From assembly GCA_946965045.2 (NCBI GenBank), contig OX337230.1, positions 496,001 to 560,000 on the forward strand: a stretch of 64,000 nucleotides of DNA, in the 5' to 3' direction. The DNA is from Epithemia pelagica. Lineage: Eukaryota; Bacillariophyta; Bacillariophyceae; Surirellales; Surirellaceae. This document shows positions 52,318-63,469 of this stretch, in pieces. The notes under the pieces were generated by a model. The model had not been told where the DNA came from, did no database searches, and saw only the letters and a program-made list of their open reading frames with translations. Position 1 is the stretch's first letter, and each line of letters begins with the position of its first letter. A program made the position numbers and the translations under genes.

Positions 52318-54954
52318 TTAGGTACGCATTTGATAGACATCGTAGTCCTCGCCCGGCAGTTCAAAGGTATCCGTAGTGGGAGCTTCGACCAAACTCGACG
52401 AATTGGCTTCCAAATCCAAATGTTCACTGTACGCCGGCAAGACGGAATGGTGGTGCGGAGGCAGTTCACCGACACTGCCCACTCCCACACTGCGAGACGA
52501 TTCTTCCACCATGGGTTCCAATCGTGTATAGCTTCGGGATGTCCCATCGGGAGGTGCCGCTGCCGGTGCGCCAAATTGGGGCTCATCCAAAATCACCACG
52601 TTCTCAAAGCCTTGCGATTCCGCAGGATGATGATGATGATCATCATTTTCGTGTTCGTGTTGGTCTTGCGATCCTTCTTCGGCCACACTGGGAAGAGAGG
52701 TGGAATTGCCATCGGAACTGGCTTTGGAGGAGGCACCTCGGTTCTTGGATTTCACATTAATCACCATAAAGGGCAAGTCTCCCTTTTGTTCCCGTTGCAC
52801 CACTGGGGGAGGTTCCACGTAGCTTGAAGAAGAGGACGATGGTGACGATTGCGCATAAAGATCATCATCATCTTCTTCTTCTGGCATGGACTGCACTGGT
52901 TCTGGTTGTTGATCTTGTGGGAAATGCTGTTGCATGAGGGAACTGTTATTGGAGGAACTGCTCTTGGACATGGAATGACCTTCTTCGGGAACATCTTCCA
53001 AGGGAGGCTGGTGGCGATAATGTGCATGAGAGGTGGACAGCAGAAAACTTCCGCGAATGCGAACATTATTAGTACTGTTAGAGGGAACTGCGGCCACCAT
53101 TTCTTCTTGTGGTTTCACCTCCAATACCGCTTCCACTTGTTCTTCCTCGACGGCTTCATCTCCATACTCATCCTCATACTCATCATGTGCTGGTTCTTCG
53201 GGAATGCTTCTTCTCGATGCGGGGGAGGATGACAAGGACGACGATGGAGATTGACCAGACGACGAGGACGACGACGACTTGTGCGATCGAGGTGGTGAGG
53301 AGGAGGAGGTCCACGCCGCCGCCGCAGCCGCCTGTTGGTGGGGTCGAAAACTATTTTCAAAGACATAATCCGCGTCTTCTTGAACAACGGCCGACGAGGA
53401 ATCGGTACGCGACACTCCACGACTACTATTGGATCCAAAGAGTCGTCGAACATCCATGGCACCCAGGACATGAGTCCGTGGTTGTTCGGCTTGTTGTTGT
53501 TGTTGCGCATAATAGGGACTGTTGGAGTTGCTCTGACTGTGCGAATCATCGGTGCGGGTCGTGTCGACATCTTGATCCATCAGTATCATGTCACGATGCG
53601 CCGGATGATCCTCTTCCAGAAACGAGTACTCATCCGGATCGTCGTGTCGGTCGCCTCCTCCTCCATCCACAAAATAGGGTCGACCACTCGATCGCGCTTG
53701 TTCTCGGGGCAGGGGTGCTTGGAGCTGCTGTTGGGATGCATATGCTTGTTGTTGTTGAAAGTAGAGGCGATCATCGTCGACCCGCGAGGCTGGAATGGCG
53801 GAGGACATGATTTCATTCCACGTGGTGGGCATGTCTTGATCGGCCCCATAAAAGCCAAAGTTGCGGGAGGTGACACCGTCCCCACCACCACCCATTTTAC
53901 GACTGCTGTAATAATAATTGTTGGAAAAGTAATGATGGGATCCCAACAAGGTTTGATAATGACGACGATCGTTGTGGGCGGCATTCCAGGCCGAAGAAGA
54001 GGAGGAGGACGAGGGTGTATTTTCGTAGGCTTCCAAGGTCAAAAAGGCCAATCGATATTCTCGTTGCATCCGTTCCAAGGCTTCGACAGACATTCCGGGT
54101 CGAATAATGGTCATTTGCCGTTGACTCAATGTCAGGAGCAATTGACAGACATAAAAGTGGGCCACAAAGGTATGAAAGAGAATGGGAAGGAACATGTATC
54201 GCCAAAAGTTGCCCCATCGAGTATCGTCGCGAAAGGTAATGTAGTCTCCCGCCTCGTCATTATTTTCCATGCTAAAAATGAGAATAAAGTAGTAGCCCGC
54301 ACAACCGCCCGTGAGTGCCGCCTTGACGAGAAACATTTGGACCGTGGAAATCCAAAAGAGACTTCGTTGAATCTTGGGATTCAATACCTTGAGTCGGAAA
54401 CAAAAGAGGGAAATGTAGGAGAGTTGATTGGTGGTGGCAAAGAATGCGACAAACAAGGCCAGACGGAGATAGAGAATGGATTGATCTTCCATGATATAGG
54501 CCACCACGAGTAATTGGAGAAAGACAAAGGTGAGGCCATGATGGACGAGCAGCGGCCAACCAATGCGTTCGCGATAGACCACTTCCCACACATAGAGAAT
54601 ACAACACAACTGGATCGAAAAGGTACTCCATTGAATATCCGTCTCGGAAATGTTGCTGTCGCCATTGTTACTGTCAATCATGGCAGCCTTGCTGTAATTC
54701 TGAAACAAAATGTGCCATCCACCGTACACTTGAAAGATCAAGGCGGTCGTGGTGCCCAGGGTAAAGACCATGTACGTCAAGACATTGCGTTTGCGTCGTT
54801 CCCACAAATCCAAAAACTTGTTTCGTGTAAATTTGGGAAGGATGCATCCACGAAGAATGCCAATGCGGAACAAACCAACCACAATCCAGAGCAACAAAAA
54901 GAACAAAATGGTCCACCAGGATGTGTAGTCGGCCGGATCAAACGACGAGGTCAT
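52318..54954 (-). CDS. TLC-type multi-pass membrane protein with long disordered tail
   Basis: I start at the ATG at 54954 (MTSSFDPADY); the frame is open a little further only from TTG. The product has 878 aa. The first 280 residues hold about seven hydrophobic helices (roughly 14-30, 59-77, 111-127, 138-155, 162-180, 200-228, 252-275). WPLLVHHGLTFVFLQLL at 133-149 has the paired histidines and setting of the TRAM/LAG1/CLN8 (TLC) fold, whose members include ceramide synthases and lipid-sensing or lipid-moving proteins of the ER. The C-terminal 590 residues are low complexity: poly-S, poly-Q, poly-A and acidic tracts, with many possible phosphorylation sites. The TLC call rests on the HH motif and topology. 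Ceramide synthase activity should not be assumed. Divergent from the Rrp15 gene. Confidence 0.65.
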   Translation of the reverse strand: MTSSFDPADYTSWWTILFFLLLWIVVGLFRIGILRGCILPKFTRNKFLDLWERRKRNVLTYMVFTLGTTTALIFQVYGGWHILFQNYSKAAMIDSNNGDSNISETDIQWSTFSIQLCCILYVWEVVYRERIGWPLLVHHGLTFVFLQLLVVAYIMEDQSILYLRLALFVAFFATTNQLSYISLFCFRLKVLNPKIQRSLFWISTVQMFLVKAALTGGCAGYYFILIFSMENNDEAGDYITFRDDTRWGNFWRYMFLPILFHTFVAHFYVCQLLLTLSQRQMTIIRPGMSVEALERMQREYRLAFLTLEAYENTPSSSSSSSAWNAAHNDRRHYQTLLGSHHYFSNNYYYSSRKMGGGGDGVTSRNFGFYGADQDMPTTWNEIMSSAIPASRVDDDRLYFQQQQAYASQQQLQAPLPREQARSSGRPYFVDGGGGDRHDDPDEYSFLEEDHPAHRDMILMDQDVDTTRTDDSHSQSNSNSPYYAQQQQQAEQPRTHVLGAMDVRRLFGSNSSRGVSRTDSSSAVVQEDADYVFENSFRPHQQAAAAAAWTSSSSPPRSHKSSSSSSSGQSPSSSLSSSPASRRSIPEEPAHDEYEDEYGDEAVEEEQVEAVLEVKPQEEMVAAVPSNSTNNVRIRGSFLLSTSHAHYRHQPPLEDVPEEGHSMSKSSSSNNSSLMQQHFPQDQQPEPVQSMPEEEDDDDLYAQSSPSSSSSSYVEPPPVVQREQKGDLPFMVINVKSKNRGASSKASSDGNSTSLPSVAEEGSQDQHEHENDDHHHHPAESQGFENVVILDEPQFGAPAAAPPDGTSRSYTRLEPMVEESSRSVGVGSVGELPPHHHSVLPAYSEHLDLEANSSSLVEAPTTDTFELPGEDYDVYQMRT

Positions 54955-55771
54955 GGTTCCAACAAAGAACTTGTACAGACACACACAAGTCAAACAGAGG
55001 TAGAGAGTAACTGAGTAGCGTTCCAAGGTCGTGATGCCCTGGCGGATGATTCTTGTCGTTCAATCGATTCTTGCGCAAGAGGGTGGACAGTGTTCTTCTT
55101 TGGATCCGCTGCACCAAGATGGTAAAAAATGCAACAGTTGTACACACAAAACGGTCGTTGAGCAGAACGAAAAAACGTGCTGATATCACGTAGTATTAGC
55201 CAGCAGTCGACATCCATCCATGCCAAACGAATCCAACTGCCGGATCATGCCAGTTGTCACTCTCCACCTGTTGTGTATATAGTGGTTGTTGTTGTTGTAT
55301 GTGGTGTGACCTGGGGGGGGCAGTTGAGTCGATCCACGGAACGTATTGCTAGGATAGATCAGGTGCTCCAACAGCTCCCTGGCTTCTGTTGAACGTTCTG
55401 CTATAGGTATGGCGGCATCCGTTCAACGTTCGCTACAATTCTTACAAGACGGAGCACCTGTGTGTGTAGGTTGCCAACTGGTGTAGGGGAAAGCGGAGAC
55501 TGCTCTCTCTCGAAAGGTCTGTCCACAATGAATGGCGTTCGTCCATAGCATGAAAAGAAGCGATACATGGTCCAACAGAGATTGATCGACAACGAGAGCG
55601 GCAAGTGTCCATCATGGTGCCAAAAGGAGATGGAGATGGACCATGCAGGCGCGCAAGGATCCGTTGAGATCATGACTAAACCGCGACTCTAAAGCTCCTA
55701 AAACTATTCGGTCGCGGATTCAAAGCCACCGACGATCACCATTCATTTTCTTCACAAGTCGTCTCTCCACC
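54955..55771. promoter_or_regulatory. Shared divergent promoter region
   Basis: 817 bases between the TLC-type gene (minus) and the RRP15-like gene (plus). No gene. Contains a (GTT)n run near 55280-55300, TATATAG near 55276 and GTTGAACGTTC/GTTCAACGTTC words near 55388 and 55421. The promoter role is inferred from position. Confidence 0.35.
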
Positions 55772-57037
55772 ATGGCCAAGAGTTCGTTCAAGAAACGCAC
55801 TCACGCAGTCCGTGAGGACACTCCAAGTGTTGGTCGGAACAACCACAGCAACAACAAACAAAGCAAGAAGAAGCAAAAGTCCACTGCCAAGGACGACGAA
55901 GCCGAGTTTTCCGTGGACCCAGCCGAATTGGATCGATTTGCCGGCTCCAGTGAAGAAGAAGAAGAAGAAGAAAATGTCGATCAGGACCCAAATGACGTGG
56001 ATGAGGATCTGGAGGACGAGGATGAAGTAGTTCCCATGAAGAAACTGGACAATCCAGAAGAAACGGACGATGATGATTCGAATGTGCATGACAATGGGAG
56101 CAGTGATGACAACGACGACAACGACAGGGACGGCGAATCCGAGCGGCAAACCTCCACGTCCAAGAAAAGAAAACCAAGGAATGAAAAGGATACCAACGAT
56201 GCAGCTGGTGCCAATGCCCATGATGGTAGTAGCAGTAGTGAGGACGAGGACAGTCCAGACGAAGAAATTCAAACCAGTTCCATGGGCATGGCCAATGCCA
56301 TGTCTCGCATTCTGGGCATGGGAGTTGTACCACAACAAGACTCCACCCGCAAGGATGGTACCACGTCGGCTGGGACCAAACCACAACAACAACAACCCAT
56401 TGTCTTGTCCAAAACCATTACACCTCTTCAACGACAAGCGCAAAAAGACAAGCAAGAGTACCAAGAACTGTTGAAACGACGCAAATTGAACAAGGAGCAA
56501 AAGGAATTGACCGCACTGCACATTCCCTTGCTCTTGACCACCACCAAGAAATACCAAAAGGACGACAAGGACGACGACGATACGCACCACCAGTCCCACG
56601 ACAGTGTGGCGGTCGAATTGGACCGGGAACGCCTGCATCGACGAGTGGCAACCCGAGGTGTCGTTGCACTCTTTAACGCCATTGCTCAACATCAACAACA
56701 GCAACAAAAACAACAACAGCAACAAGCAGGTACCACCAGTAGTGCGGCCACGATTGGCAGTCAAGATCCGGGGAATCGGAGTACGGTAGGAACGGCCCAA
56801 AACAAGCATGCCTTTTTGGATCAAATCAAAGCCACAGCCGTGGCACAAGGAACAACCTCCAAAGGAACAGCACCCCAGCAGCATTCCAATCCACCCATGA
56901 TTGTCACTGCAACTGCCTCCACCAACCAATCCTCCAAACCTCAATGGAATGCCTTGCACGATGATTTCATGTTGAATCCCAAAAAGAATTGGGATCAAGA
57001 CGATGACGATGATGAGGATGACGACGACGAGCCATGA
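55772..57037 (+). CDS. RRP15: Ribosome biogenesis factor Rrp15
   Basis: The ATG at 55772 (context ACCATGG) gives 421 aa, single exon, TGA stop. The N-terminal 165 residues are highly acidic with interspersed K/R. The Rrp15 core follows in pieces: MGMANAMSRILGMG, then VLSKTITPLQRQAQKDKQEY, LKRRKLNKEQKEL, RRVATRGVVALFNAIAQHQ, HAFLDQIKATAV, and at the end WNALHDDFMLNPKKNWD. Poly-Q and T/S linkers separate them, making the protein longer than the roughly 250-280 residues of yeast and animal forms. Rrp15 is a nucleolar component of early pre-60S particles, needed for ITS1/27S rRNA processing. It is the clearest housekeeping gene in the window. Its strand neighbour, the TPR/EF-hand gene, converges on it from the right. 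Confidence 0.9.
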   Translation: MAKSSFKKRTHAVREDTPSVGRNNHSNNKQSKKKQKSTAKDDEAEFSVDPAELDRFAGSSEEEEEEENVDQDPNDVDEDLEDEDEVVPMKKLDNPEETDDDDSNVHDNGSSDDNDDNDRDGESERQTSTSKKRKPRNEKDTNDAAGANAHDGSSSSEDEDSPDEEIQTSSMGMANAMSRILGMGVVPQQDSTRKDGTTSAGTKPQQQQPIVLSKTITPLQRQAQKDKQEYQELLKRRKLNKEQKELTALHIPLLLTTTKKYQKDDKDDDDTHHQSHDSVAVELDRERLHRRVATRGVVALFNAIAQHQQQQQKQQQQQAGTTSSAATIGSQDPGNRSTVGTAQNKHAFLDQIKATAVAQGTTSKGTAPQQHSNPPMIVTATASTNQSSKPQWNALHDDFMLNPKKNWDQDDDDDEDDDDEP

Positions 57038-57741
57038 CAAGGAACCAATATGCCCTATAGATGGATAGTCAACCCAAAAGGCTTCTGTACCAGATGCCTG
57101 TAACAGACACAGGCAATGGAGGAAAAAACTAATGGTTTGTTCGAGCCGTGAAATTCTGTGCCCCCAGTCGAAGGAAAGACGCAACATTTTTGCGACGCGA
57201 CGAACATGAATGGTTCGCGGTGCGCTTCTCCTCGGAACAACGTTACATCGTTTCTGTCGTAAGCTACGCGAAGTAGGTTTGAGCGCAACACACATGATAA
57301 TTTGGAAATATATATAAAGAACTTTATTACTATTCCACATTCATCATACTAGGAGGAGAATCGCTCCAATTCAAATTGTGGTGCAACACCAGTCTGGTAT
57401 TATTGATCCTCGTCCTCCTTTCTCCGTCCATTATATTCATTCTACCATCCTCTATTTCTTCTGTCGTGAGTGCTAGAGAGCGTGGAAACGATAATCTTTC
57501 AAAGGCACTGCCAATCATCGAGAAGTGATCGTTCACGATCAAGCAATGGTTTTCTGCATTCCGCGACTCGCCGCGCTCCGTTTTGCAGTATGCAGCCCTC
57601 CCAGATGTTCCACCTTCCTCTGTTTGATGTAGTTCAACGGAATTCATTCCTCGTCCAGTCTCCCATATATATCCTGATGGATATTACGCTTCCATCTCGA
57701 ACAAATCGCCTTGGCCCATAGGACCTTGACAACTAGTCCTT
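57038..57741. other. Convergent intergenic region; no gene seen
   Basis: Between the stops of RRP15 and the TPR/EF-hand gene. AT-rich stretch TATATATAAAG near 57308. Only short frames. Confidence 0.5.
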
Positions 57742-59695
57742 CTAATCAAAGTCGACAAACTCGTACTGCAGATGCATGGGCTTGGCCGCCGCCACATTGC
57801 CCCTATCGTAGGTGGCCTTGTAGGCACTGGAATAGGCTTCGGCGGTTTCGGTGGGTACCACAGCCGTGACACACATAAAGTCAATCAACTGGTGCAAATA
57901 AACTTGACTCAAGGCCGCATATTCGGATATAGCAATGGCAAATTTGTGACGATCCAGTACTTTTTCATGCTTGGTAAACAAGGAACCAAACACTTGCTTC
58001 TTGATCTGTGTCGCATTGGCATTCTTGGCCCCCGAACTTTTTTCAAACTTGGCAAACCCTACTTCCAATTCGTTTTGATCAATATCTCCATCCCCATTGG
58101 TGTCCCACAAATCAAACAACTTTTGCAAGCGAGTGTAGGACACACTGTCCATTGGTTGCTGCTGTTGTTGTTGTGCCTGCTTATTAAAGTCGGCAAAGAC
58201 GGTATCGGCCACCATCAAACTTGCCATGTCGGCTTCGGAAATTTTGGTGTTGGTCGTCAAGGCAATCACCAATTCGTCGGCAACTTCGTGAAAGGATTTG
58301 TTGTGACCCATGGTGGACATGACACCCATCATGAGCCGGCCAAACTGCTCATAATTGACCGTCCTCTTGTCTTCCTTGTCCATCATGAGCAAGAGCTCCA
58401 TGGTCGTTTTGGCCGATTGTTCCATATCGGACGTGAGTTGGTACAAACCAATGGCAACTTCCTTGAACCCCAACTCTCTTGTGCCCTCCTTATCGAACAA
58501 ATCAAAGATTTCAATCAATCTTGGATCGGCCAACATTTCCAACAAGGTACCACGCTCCTTGACTTGTTGCGTCAAGATCTTTTCGTCAATTTCTGGTTCT
58601 TCAATGGGCGCCAGGCTCATATTACTAACGGAAGCAAAGTTATCCATCATATTCTCATTGCCACCCGTCGAGGAGGACGGACCTCCTTCCGAGAATTGTG
58701 TTTGCAGCACCATGTATTCGGCAAATTCGGCAAAGGTCACATTGAGTTCTTTGAGCATGACTTGCAAAAATCCCTCAAATTCATCCAAATTCAATCGAGC
58801 ATCGCCATCGGTATCGAAAATGGCCACCATATCAATCGCCTTTTCCAAGGAGGCCGTAAAGGTCATTTCGGCATTGCGCCGTCGCATGGCCGAAGCCAAT
58901 TCTCTGGCATCAATGTATCCATTGTTGTCGTCATCAATCACGTTGAAAAGGAGCTCTAATTTTTCTTCCCTGGTCATTTTGGACAATTGGTCAATGAAAT
59001 CCAATTGAGCTTCCAAGGCGGCCTTTTGCAATTTGAGTTCCAGTCGTTTTTGTTCGACATAGGAAGATACGGTAGAGGCTTTGGCTGCCTTTTTCTTTTG
59101 GTTGGAGGATGCCTTTTGGGCGGCATTCGATTTGCGCTGCATGGTACGGGCCTTGCTAAATTCGTTCTTGGCGCGATTGGAGGAGGCCAATCCCTTTTCC
59201 AAGGCCTCATTTTTGGGACAGCGTTGCAATCCAACCCGGTACGTTTTGATGGCTTGATCGTACTTTTTCATGGCGTGCAAGGCGGCACCCTTTCGACTGT
59301 AGCCCTTGTGAAAATCCGGGTTCAGCTTGATGCATTTGTCGGCATCTTTCAAGGCACTTTCATTGTCTCCAAACTTTAAATAGGCCGCCGATCGATTCGA
59401 AAAGAGGGCCGAATCACTCCCATCCAAATCAATGGCCTTGCCGTAGTAGTTAATCGCTCGTTTCCATTCTCCCGATTTAAATGCCTTATTTCCGCTATCT
59501 CGATACTAGAGGTAGTCATATTGATGTTTGTAGACAAAGATTCACAAAAACAAAACGCACCAAGCAAGAGCTGTTAGTATTCACGTGACATAGTCAATCC
59601 GAATGCAGGTTCCATAACAAGTAGGCGGCCATAATGTCGGCTGTGATGAATTGTTGGAGCTCCGGAACAAAACTCACTTCTGCTTTGGAGGGCAT
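57742..59695 (-). CDS. TPR and EF-hand protein, putative Ca2+-responsive co-chaperone, two exons
   Basis: Exon 1 is only 18 bases (59695-59678, encoding MPSKAE); intron 59677-59506 (GTGAGT to CTCTAG, with TACTAAC inside as branch point); exon 2 59505-57742. Joined in phase 0 it gives 593 aa and completes the first TPR (YRDSGNKAFKSGEWKRAINY). Residues about 7-110 are three TPR repeats of the STI1/Hop type (LFSNRSAAYLKFGDNESALK, YSRKGAALHAMKKYDQAIKT), which in that family hold Hsp70/Hsp90 tails. A charged linker follows, then EF-hands: two canonical loops (DDDNNGYIDARE, DTDGDARLNLDE), two degenerate ones (DKEGTRELGFKE, DKEDKRTVNYEQ) and a canonical one (DTNGDGDIDQNE). The design suggests calcium control of chaperone binding in the cytosol; this is inference. 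No signal peptide. Confidence 0.8.
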
Positions 59696-60967
59696 GGTGC
59701 AAACCAAACGCTACTATACCCAATGGATATGCGCCACGGTCAAAGACGGATGTAGTAGAGCGCGTTGGGTCCCTTGGGAGGTTAACCACGATGGGATGCT
59801 GGACTACAGACGATACCGTCGTCGTCGCAGAGCTCTGTTGTTGTTCTGGAGTGGCCGAGATATTGGGGGAGAATCATGATGGCCTTAAAAGCATCGAGTA
59901 TCGAGTCCCGAAGGGACCGATGACGGACGCCGCTCGGTACTATTTATGCTATAGTCTCCATCCTTTCCATCGTACAGAGCCTTCTACACTATATATGAAA
60001 ATGATTCGGGGGAGGTCATTTCACAAAGAGAGACGGTCTTTTTTCGTTTTGGAAAAAGATCCAGTGACAATTTCCAAGACATTCAATTCAGACGCTCTCT
60101 AGTCAAAACTGATCCGACACGATTGGACTGACAATTAATGCTTGTGTTTATATGTCATGAACCAGCCGATGGGTTGTCACAATTTGACAATTCGTTCGCT
60201 TCTCGACAATGAGAATCCTGTCGCGACCATCCATCGACCATCCATCGACCATCCGGCACGTCCAGGGACGACGAAACCCAAGTCCATGAGCGAAAAGAAA
60301 CAAACGGTACCAAGCATCTTTCACTGACGGAAAGTTCTCTAGAGAGAATCGCCAACGGCTTGCCATCTCATGAGTGCTTGTACTTGATTCCCGATGCATT
60401 TGGACGGAAGATGCACGTTGTGGGAGCACGCTTTACCTTTCCTGTTCCATCAAGAATCAATTCAAGTCTCTCATTTCGGGGGTGAACGAGAAGGGCCACA
60501 ACATGCTGCATTCCCTTGGAGCAGTAGTCGGGAAGGTCTCGAATTTGACTGACAACACTGTCGCCCTTCCTTACGAACTGGAAATCGTGTCCTGCTCTCA
60601 CCACGGGGAAGATGGAACACGGAGCCAAAACCAAGATACTTGACAGTGCCTTGAGGGTTTCAGTGACCCATGTCTCTCCGATATTTGAAGGATACGGCTG
60701 TAATACCACAAAATGACAACAGACTGCGACAAGGACGACCACCATCCTGTCACCCCCTTGCACGTGTGCCTTCCTGCTCGGCGGGAGTGTCACACACTGT
60801 GGACGCGCGACGACCGGCCCGCCTCACCTCTCATTTGTGTAGTCCCGAGAAGAAGCAGAAGAAGAGCCACGGTTGTCACAAAACAGATTCCAGATTCCAG
60901 GAAGTGGAGAGGAACCATCTCAAAGACAACGACAACGACAACGACAACGACGACGACCACCACCACC
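59696..60967. other. Intergenic; contains one weak frame
   Basis: No firm gene. A CCATCGACCATC-type repeat lies at 60227-60252. The minus-strand frame at 60745-60368 is listed separately. An (ACR)n run at 60926-60966 encodes poly-T in an upstream extension of the next gene. Confidence 0.4.
60368..60745 (-). CDS. Possible small secreted protein
   Basis: The ATG at 60745 opens 125 codons. The first 20 residues (MVVVLVAVCCHFVVLQPYPS) look like a signal peptide. The rest (VRKGDSVVSQIRDLPDYC, VVALLVHPRNERLELILD) has the mixed composition of real protein, but I recognise no family and no splice evidence supports it. It would be divergent from the coiled-coil gene at 60968. Chance frame remains possible. 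Confidence 0.3.
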   Translation of the reverse strand: MVVVLVAVCCHFVVLQPYPSNIGETWVTETLKALSSILVLAPCSIFPVVRAGHDFQFVRKGDSVVSQIRDLPDYCSKGMQHVVALLVHPRNERLELILDGTGKVKRAPTTCIFRPNASGIKYKHS

Positions 60968-62388
60968 ATGAACACGCATCGGACTCCTCTATTTCGTACC
61001 ACAACGGGCAGCACGTCCCGTCCTACCACGGGTGGATCAGCATCCGCATCCATGTCCAACAACAACAACAACCACAATGGTAACAGCAGTACCAGTGAGC
61101 GTGCCATTGAAGCTCGATTGTCGGGATTGGATGCCAAACTACGACAAGAACGGGAACGGGCCCGACGGAACCGGCAAGTCATGGAAGAAAAGTGTCGCAT
61201 GGTACAGGGAGAAATTGATACCATTCAAAACCAAGTACAATCCTTGCAACAAGATTTGGATCGCATTGTCCAAGCCACGCCCAAGGAAGAAACGCTGGCT
61301 CAGGAACGCAAGACGGTCCAACAGTTGGCGGCCGAAGTACGTGCATTATGGCTGGAAACGTTTCACAAGCGTTTGGTCCTGTGAGGATCGTCTTGTTGCT
61401 TGTCATGGACTGCATTGCCGCTTCTCATCATTGCCTCTTGTTTTCTCTTTTCCTCCACGTGTATGACGCATTCCAGGTTCGTTTCCAGCATTCCGAACTC
61501 GTACACAAACTTGAGAAAGTTGAGCAGATTCGTCAGCGCATGCAGGATCAAAAGAAAGAACAAGAACAACGTTTGTCGGAACTGCAGACAAAGATCCAAG
61601 AACGTGGCCGCAAGCTCTATGGATTTCAACAATTGTGCAACAAACAGAAACTGCAACGACAAGCGTCCTTCTTGTCCGAAACACCAGAGACACGTCCCAA
61701 ACTAACACCCAATCCCAATGAAGTAATGGCCTTTCTCAAGGATATCCTCGAGTCGGAACAAAGTCTGGACGACGGTGCGTCTTCACTTCAAGTCAAGGAA
61801 AAAATGGTTCACTTAGTGAAACTTCAAACGCGTCGATTGGAACAGCAATCTCGAGAGTTGGAACGGACTCGTGTGGCCTCCCTCAAGCGTATAGCCGAGG
61901 GATATCGCAAGCACTTTGGACCCTCGTTGAACCAGCTCGTCATGATCCAAGAGGAAGCGGAAGAGAATGAGACAGAGGACGACCCTCATGGTCATGGCCC
62001 GGAAGCAGTGCAGGAGGAGGAAAACATGGAGGGACCATCCGAGGAGCCTCCCGAGGAACCTTGTGAGCGCCAAATGGAAGATAAGCAGGTAGGTCCGGGG
62101 AACAGCCTCGATGATCCGATGGAGCATTCAGCGTTTCATACTGCACCGTCACTTCACACCAAGAGTCCCGATGAAAACGAGATGGACTTGAGCTTTCATG
62201 AAACTGTCATGAACCATTGTAACGATGAGCAACACAACGATAGCCAGCAACAGTATGATGACGACATGGATACGAACAAAGATTCGGAGCACTTGGGGGA
62301 CAACAGCAATAACACAAACGACGACTCCGTGGAAGAGCAGAATTCCATGCTGGTCGAAGGAAAAGCTGTCGACGAAAACATGGAGTAG
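60968..62388 (+). CDS. Coiled-coil protein, two exons
   Basis: I start at the ATG at 60968 (context CACCATGA); the frame continues upstream through a threonine repeat to 60713 but that looks like leader. Exon 1 is 60968-61336, intron 61337-61476 (GTACGT to TTCCAG), exon 2 61477-62388, joined in phase 0 to 426 aa. After a low-complexity N-terminus (N- and T-rich), residues about 40-250 are a nearly continuous coiled coil (ERAIEARLSGLDAKLRQERE, HKLEKVEQIRQRMQDQKKEQ) crossing the splice junction without a break in the heptads, which supports the intron. A short conserved-looking block (MAFLKDILESEQSLDD) and more helix follow, and the tail is strongly acidic (EEPPEEPCE, N/D-rich). Such proteins often serve at centrosomes, the cytoskeleton or as scaffolds; I cannot say which. 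Confidence 0.7.
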
Positions 62389-62678
62389 AAAGGGGTAGCG
62401 ATGAAGAATTCTGCTTCTGATTGGGGACGAGAGGATCTCTCCATGAATGAGAGTTCTGCAGAGACAGATTGACCAACTTGGGGTGGTTGGCGATCGTTTC
62501 GATGCTCTTTTGAACTCTTATCTGCTCTACTGTGAGGATGACCTTGGTAGATTCATAGCTAACGAGTGACATAAATCATAGAGTCTCGTTCACCAAGTGT
62601 CTAATCATCACTCTGATATATAAATAGAAACATAAACTTAGGCAGGAGTAATATATCATACATTGAGAGAATAAAACG
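62389..62678. other. Intergenic; no gene seen
   Basis: 290 bases after the coiled-coil gene, with AT-rich 3' end. Nothing else visible. Confidence 0.5.
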
Positions 62679-63115
62679 AATAAGAAGAATGACTCTTGGT
62701 GTATGGATGCGTTGATGCGTGTGCAGGCGCATTGTGTGGCGCAAACAGAGGATGATGAACAACGTTTCGAAGTCGCATCTCCCTCGTTTGACGAACACAC
62801 ATATATGGCCCCACAATCAAACCGCATTTATACAGCCAATGAGACAATTCCTTCCGTATCCTTTGAGCTTGGTTTTGTCTTGGTATCTTGAGGAACAAAA
62901 CACCATAAGGTGCTCTTGGGGAGAGTCCTGGTGTATCCTGCAGAGGTGAGGTGTGCGAGCTATGTGGGCTGGGTGGTTTGAGAACCGTCATTGGTCTGTT
63001 CGTCAAACGAGGGAGATGCGACCTTTAAATGTCGCTCATCATCCTTTGTTTACGCCACACAATGCGCCGGCACCCGCATCAACGCATCCATACACCAAGA
63101 GTCATTCTTCTTATT
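62679..63115. repeat. Foldback (hairpin) element, arms about 119 bp
   Basis: 62679-62797 is the inverted copy of 62997-63115 at roughly 85% or better identity, starting AATAAGAAGAATGACTCTTG on the left. About 200 bp lie between the arms. I find no clear target duplication and no coding capacity, as expected for a MITE or foldback element. A transcript would fold into a long double strand. Confidence 0.8.
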
Positions 63116-63320
63116 TGTGAAATATCAATCGCAAGTGCTACAGTCTTTTGAATAGGACTTGAGGCCTTGGAGAAGACGTATTCGTCTTCTTAGACAAGGG
63201 TGGTATCTTGTCATGGAACAACTGCGGCTTTTGTTCGAGAAGGGTATATATATTGGGTAACTGAGTGAGGCAGAAGGTCGCCGGACGTATCCTTATCATT
63301 GTGCTGACCAGGCCAAAATA

Positions 63321-63441
63321 GTTGTCCAGATTCAGCGACATTTTATGAACGTTTATACACTTTTGTATCCGGTGCATGAATTAAATCATCCATCAAATGA
63401 CATGTATAAACGTTCACAAAATGTCGCTGAATCTGGACAAC
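63321..63441. repeat. 38-bp inverted repeat with 45-bp spacer
   Basis: 63321-63358 pairs with 63404-63441 over 38 bases with one mismatch that I can see (GTTGTCCAGATTCAGCGACA and its complement). It lies just past the 3' end of the minus-strand gene at 63470 and could be its terminator-side structure, a microRNA-like hairpin, or a small element. Confidence 0.8.
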
Positions 63442-63469
63442 CATGTTTCCCGAATTTTCACAACAATAA

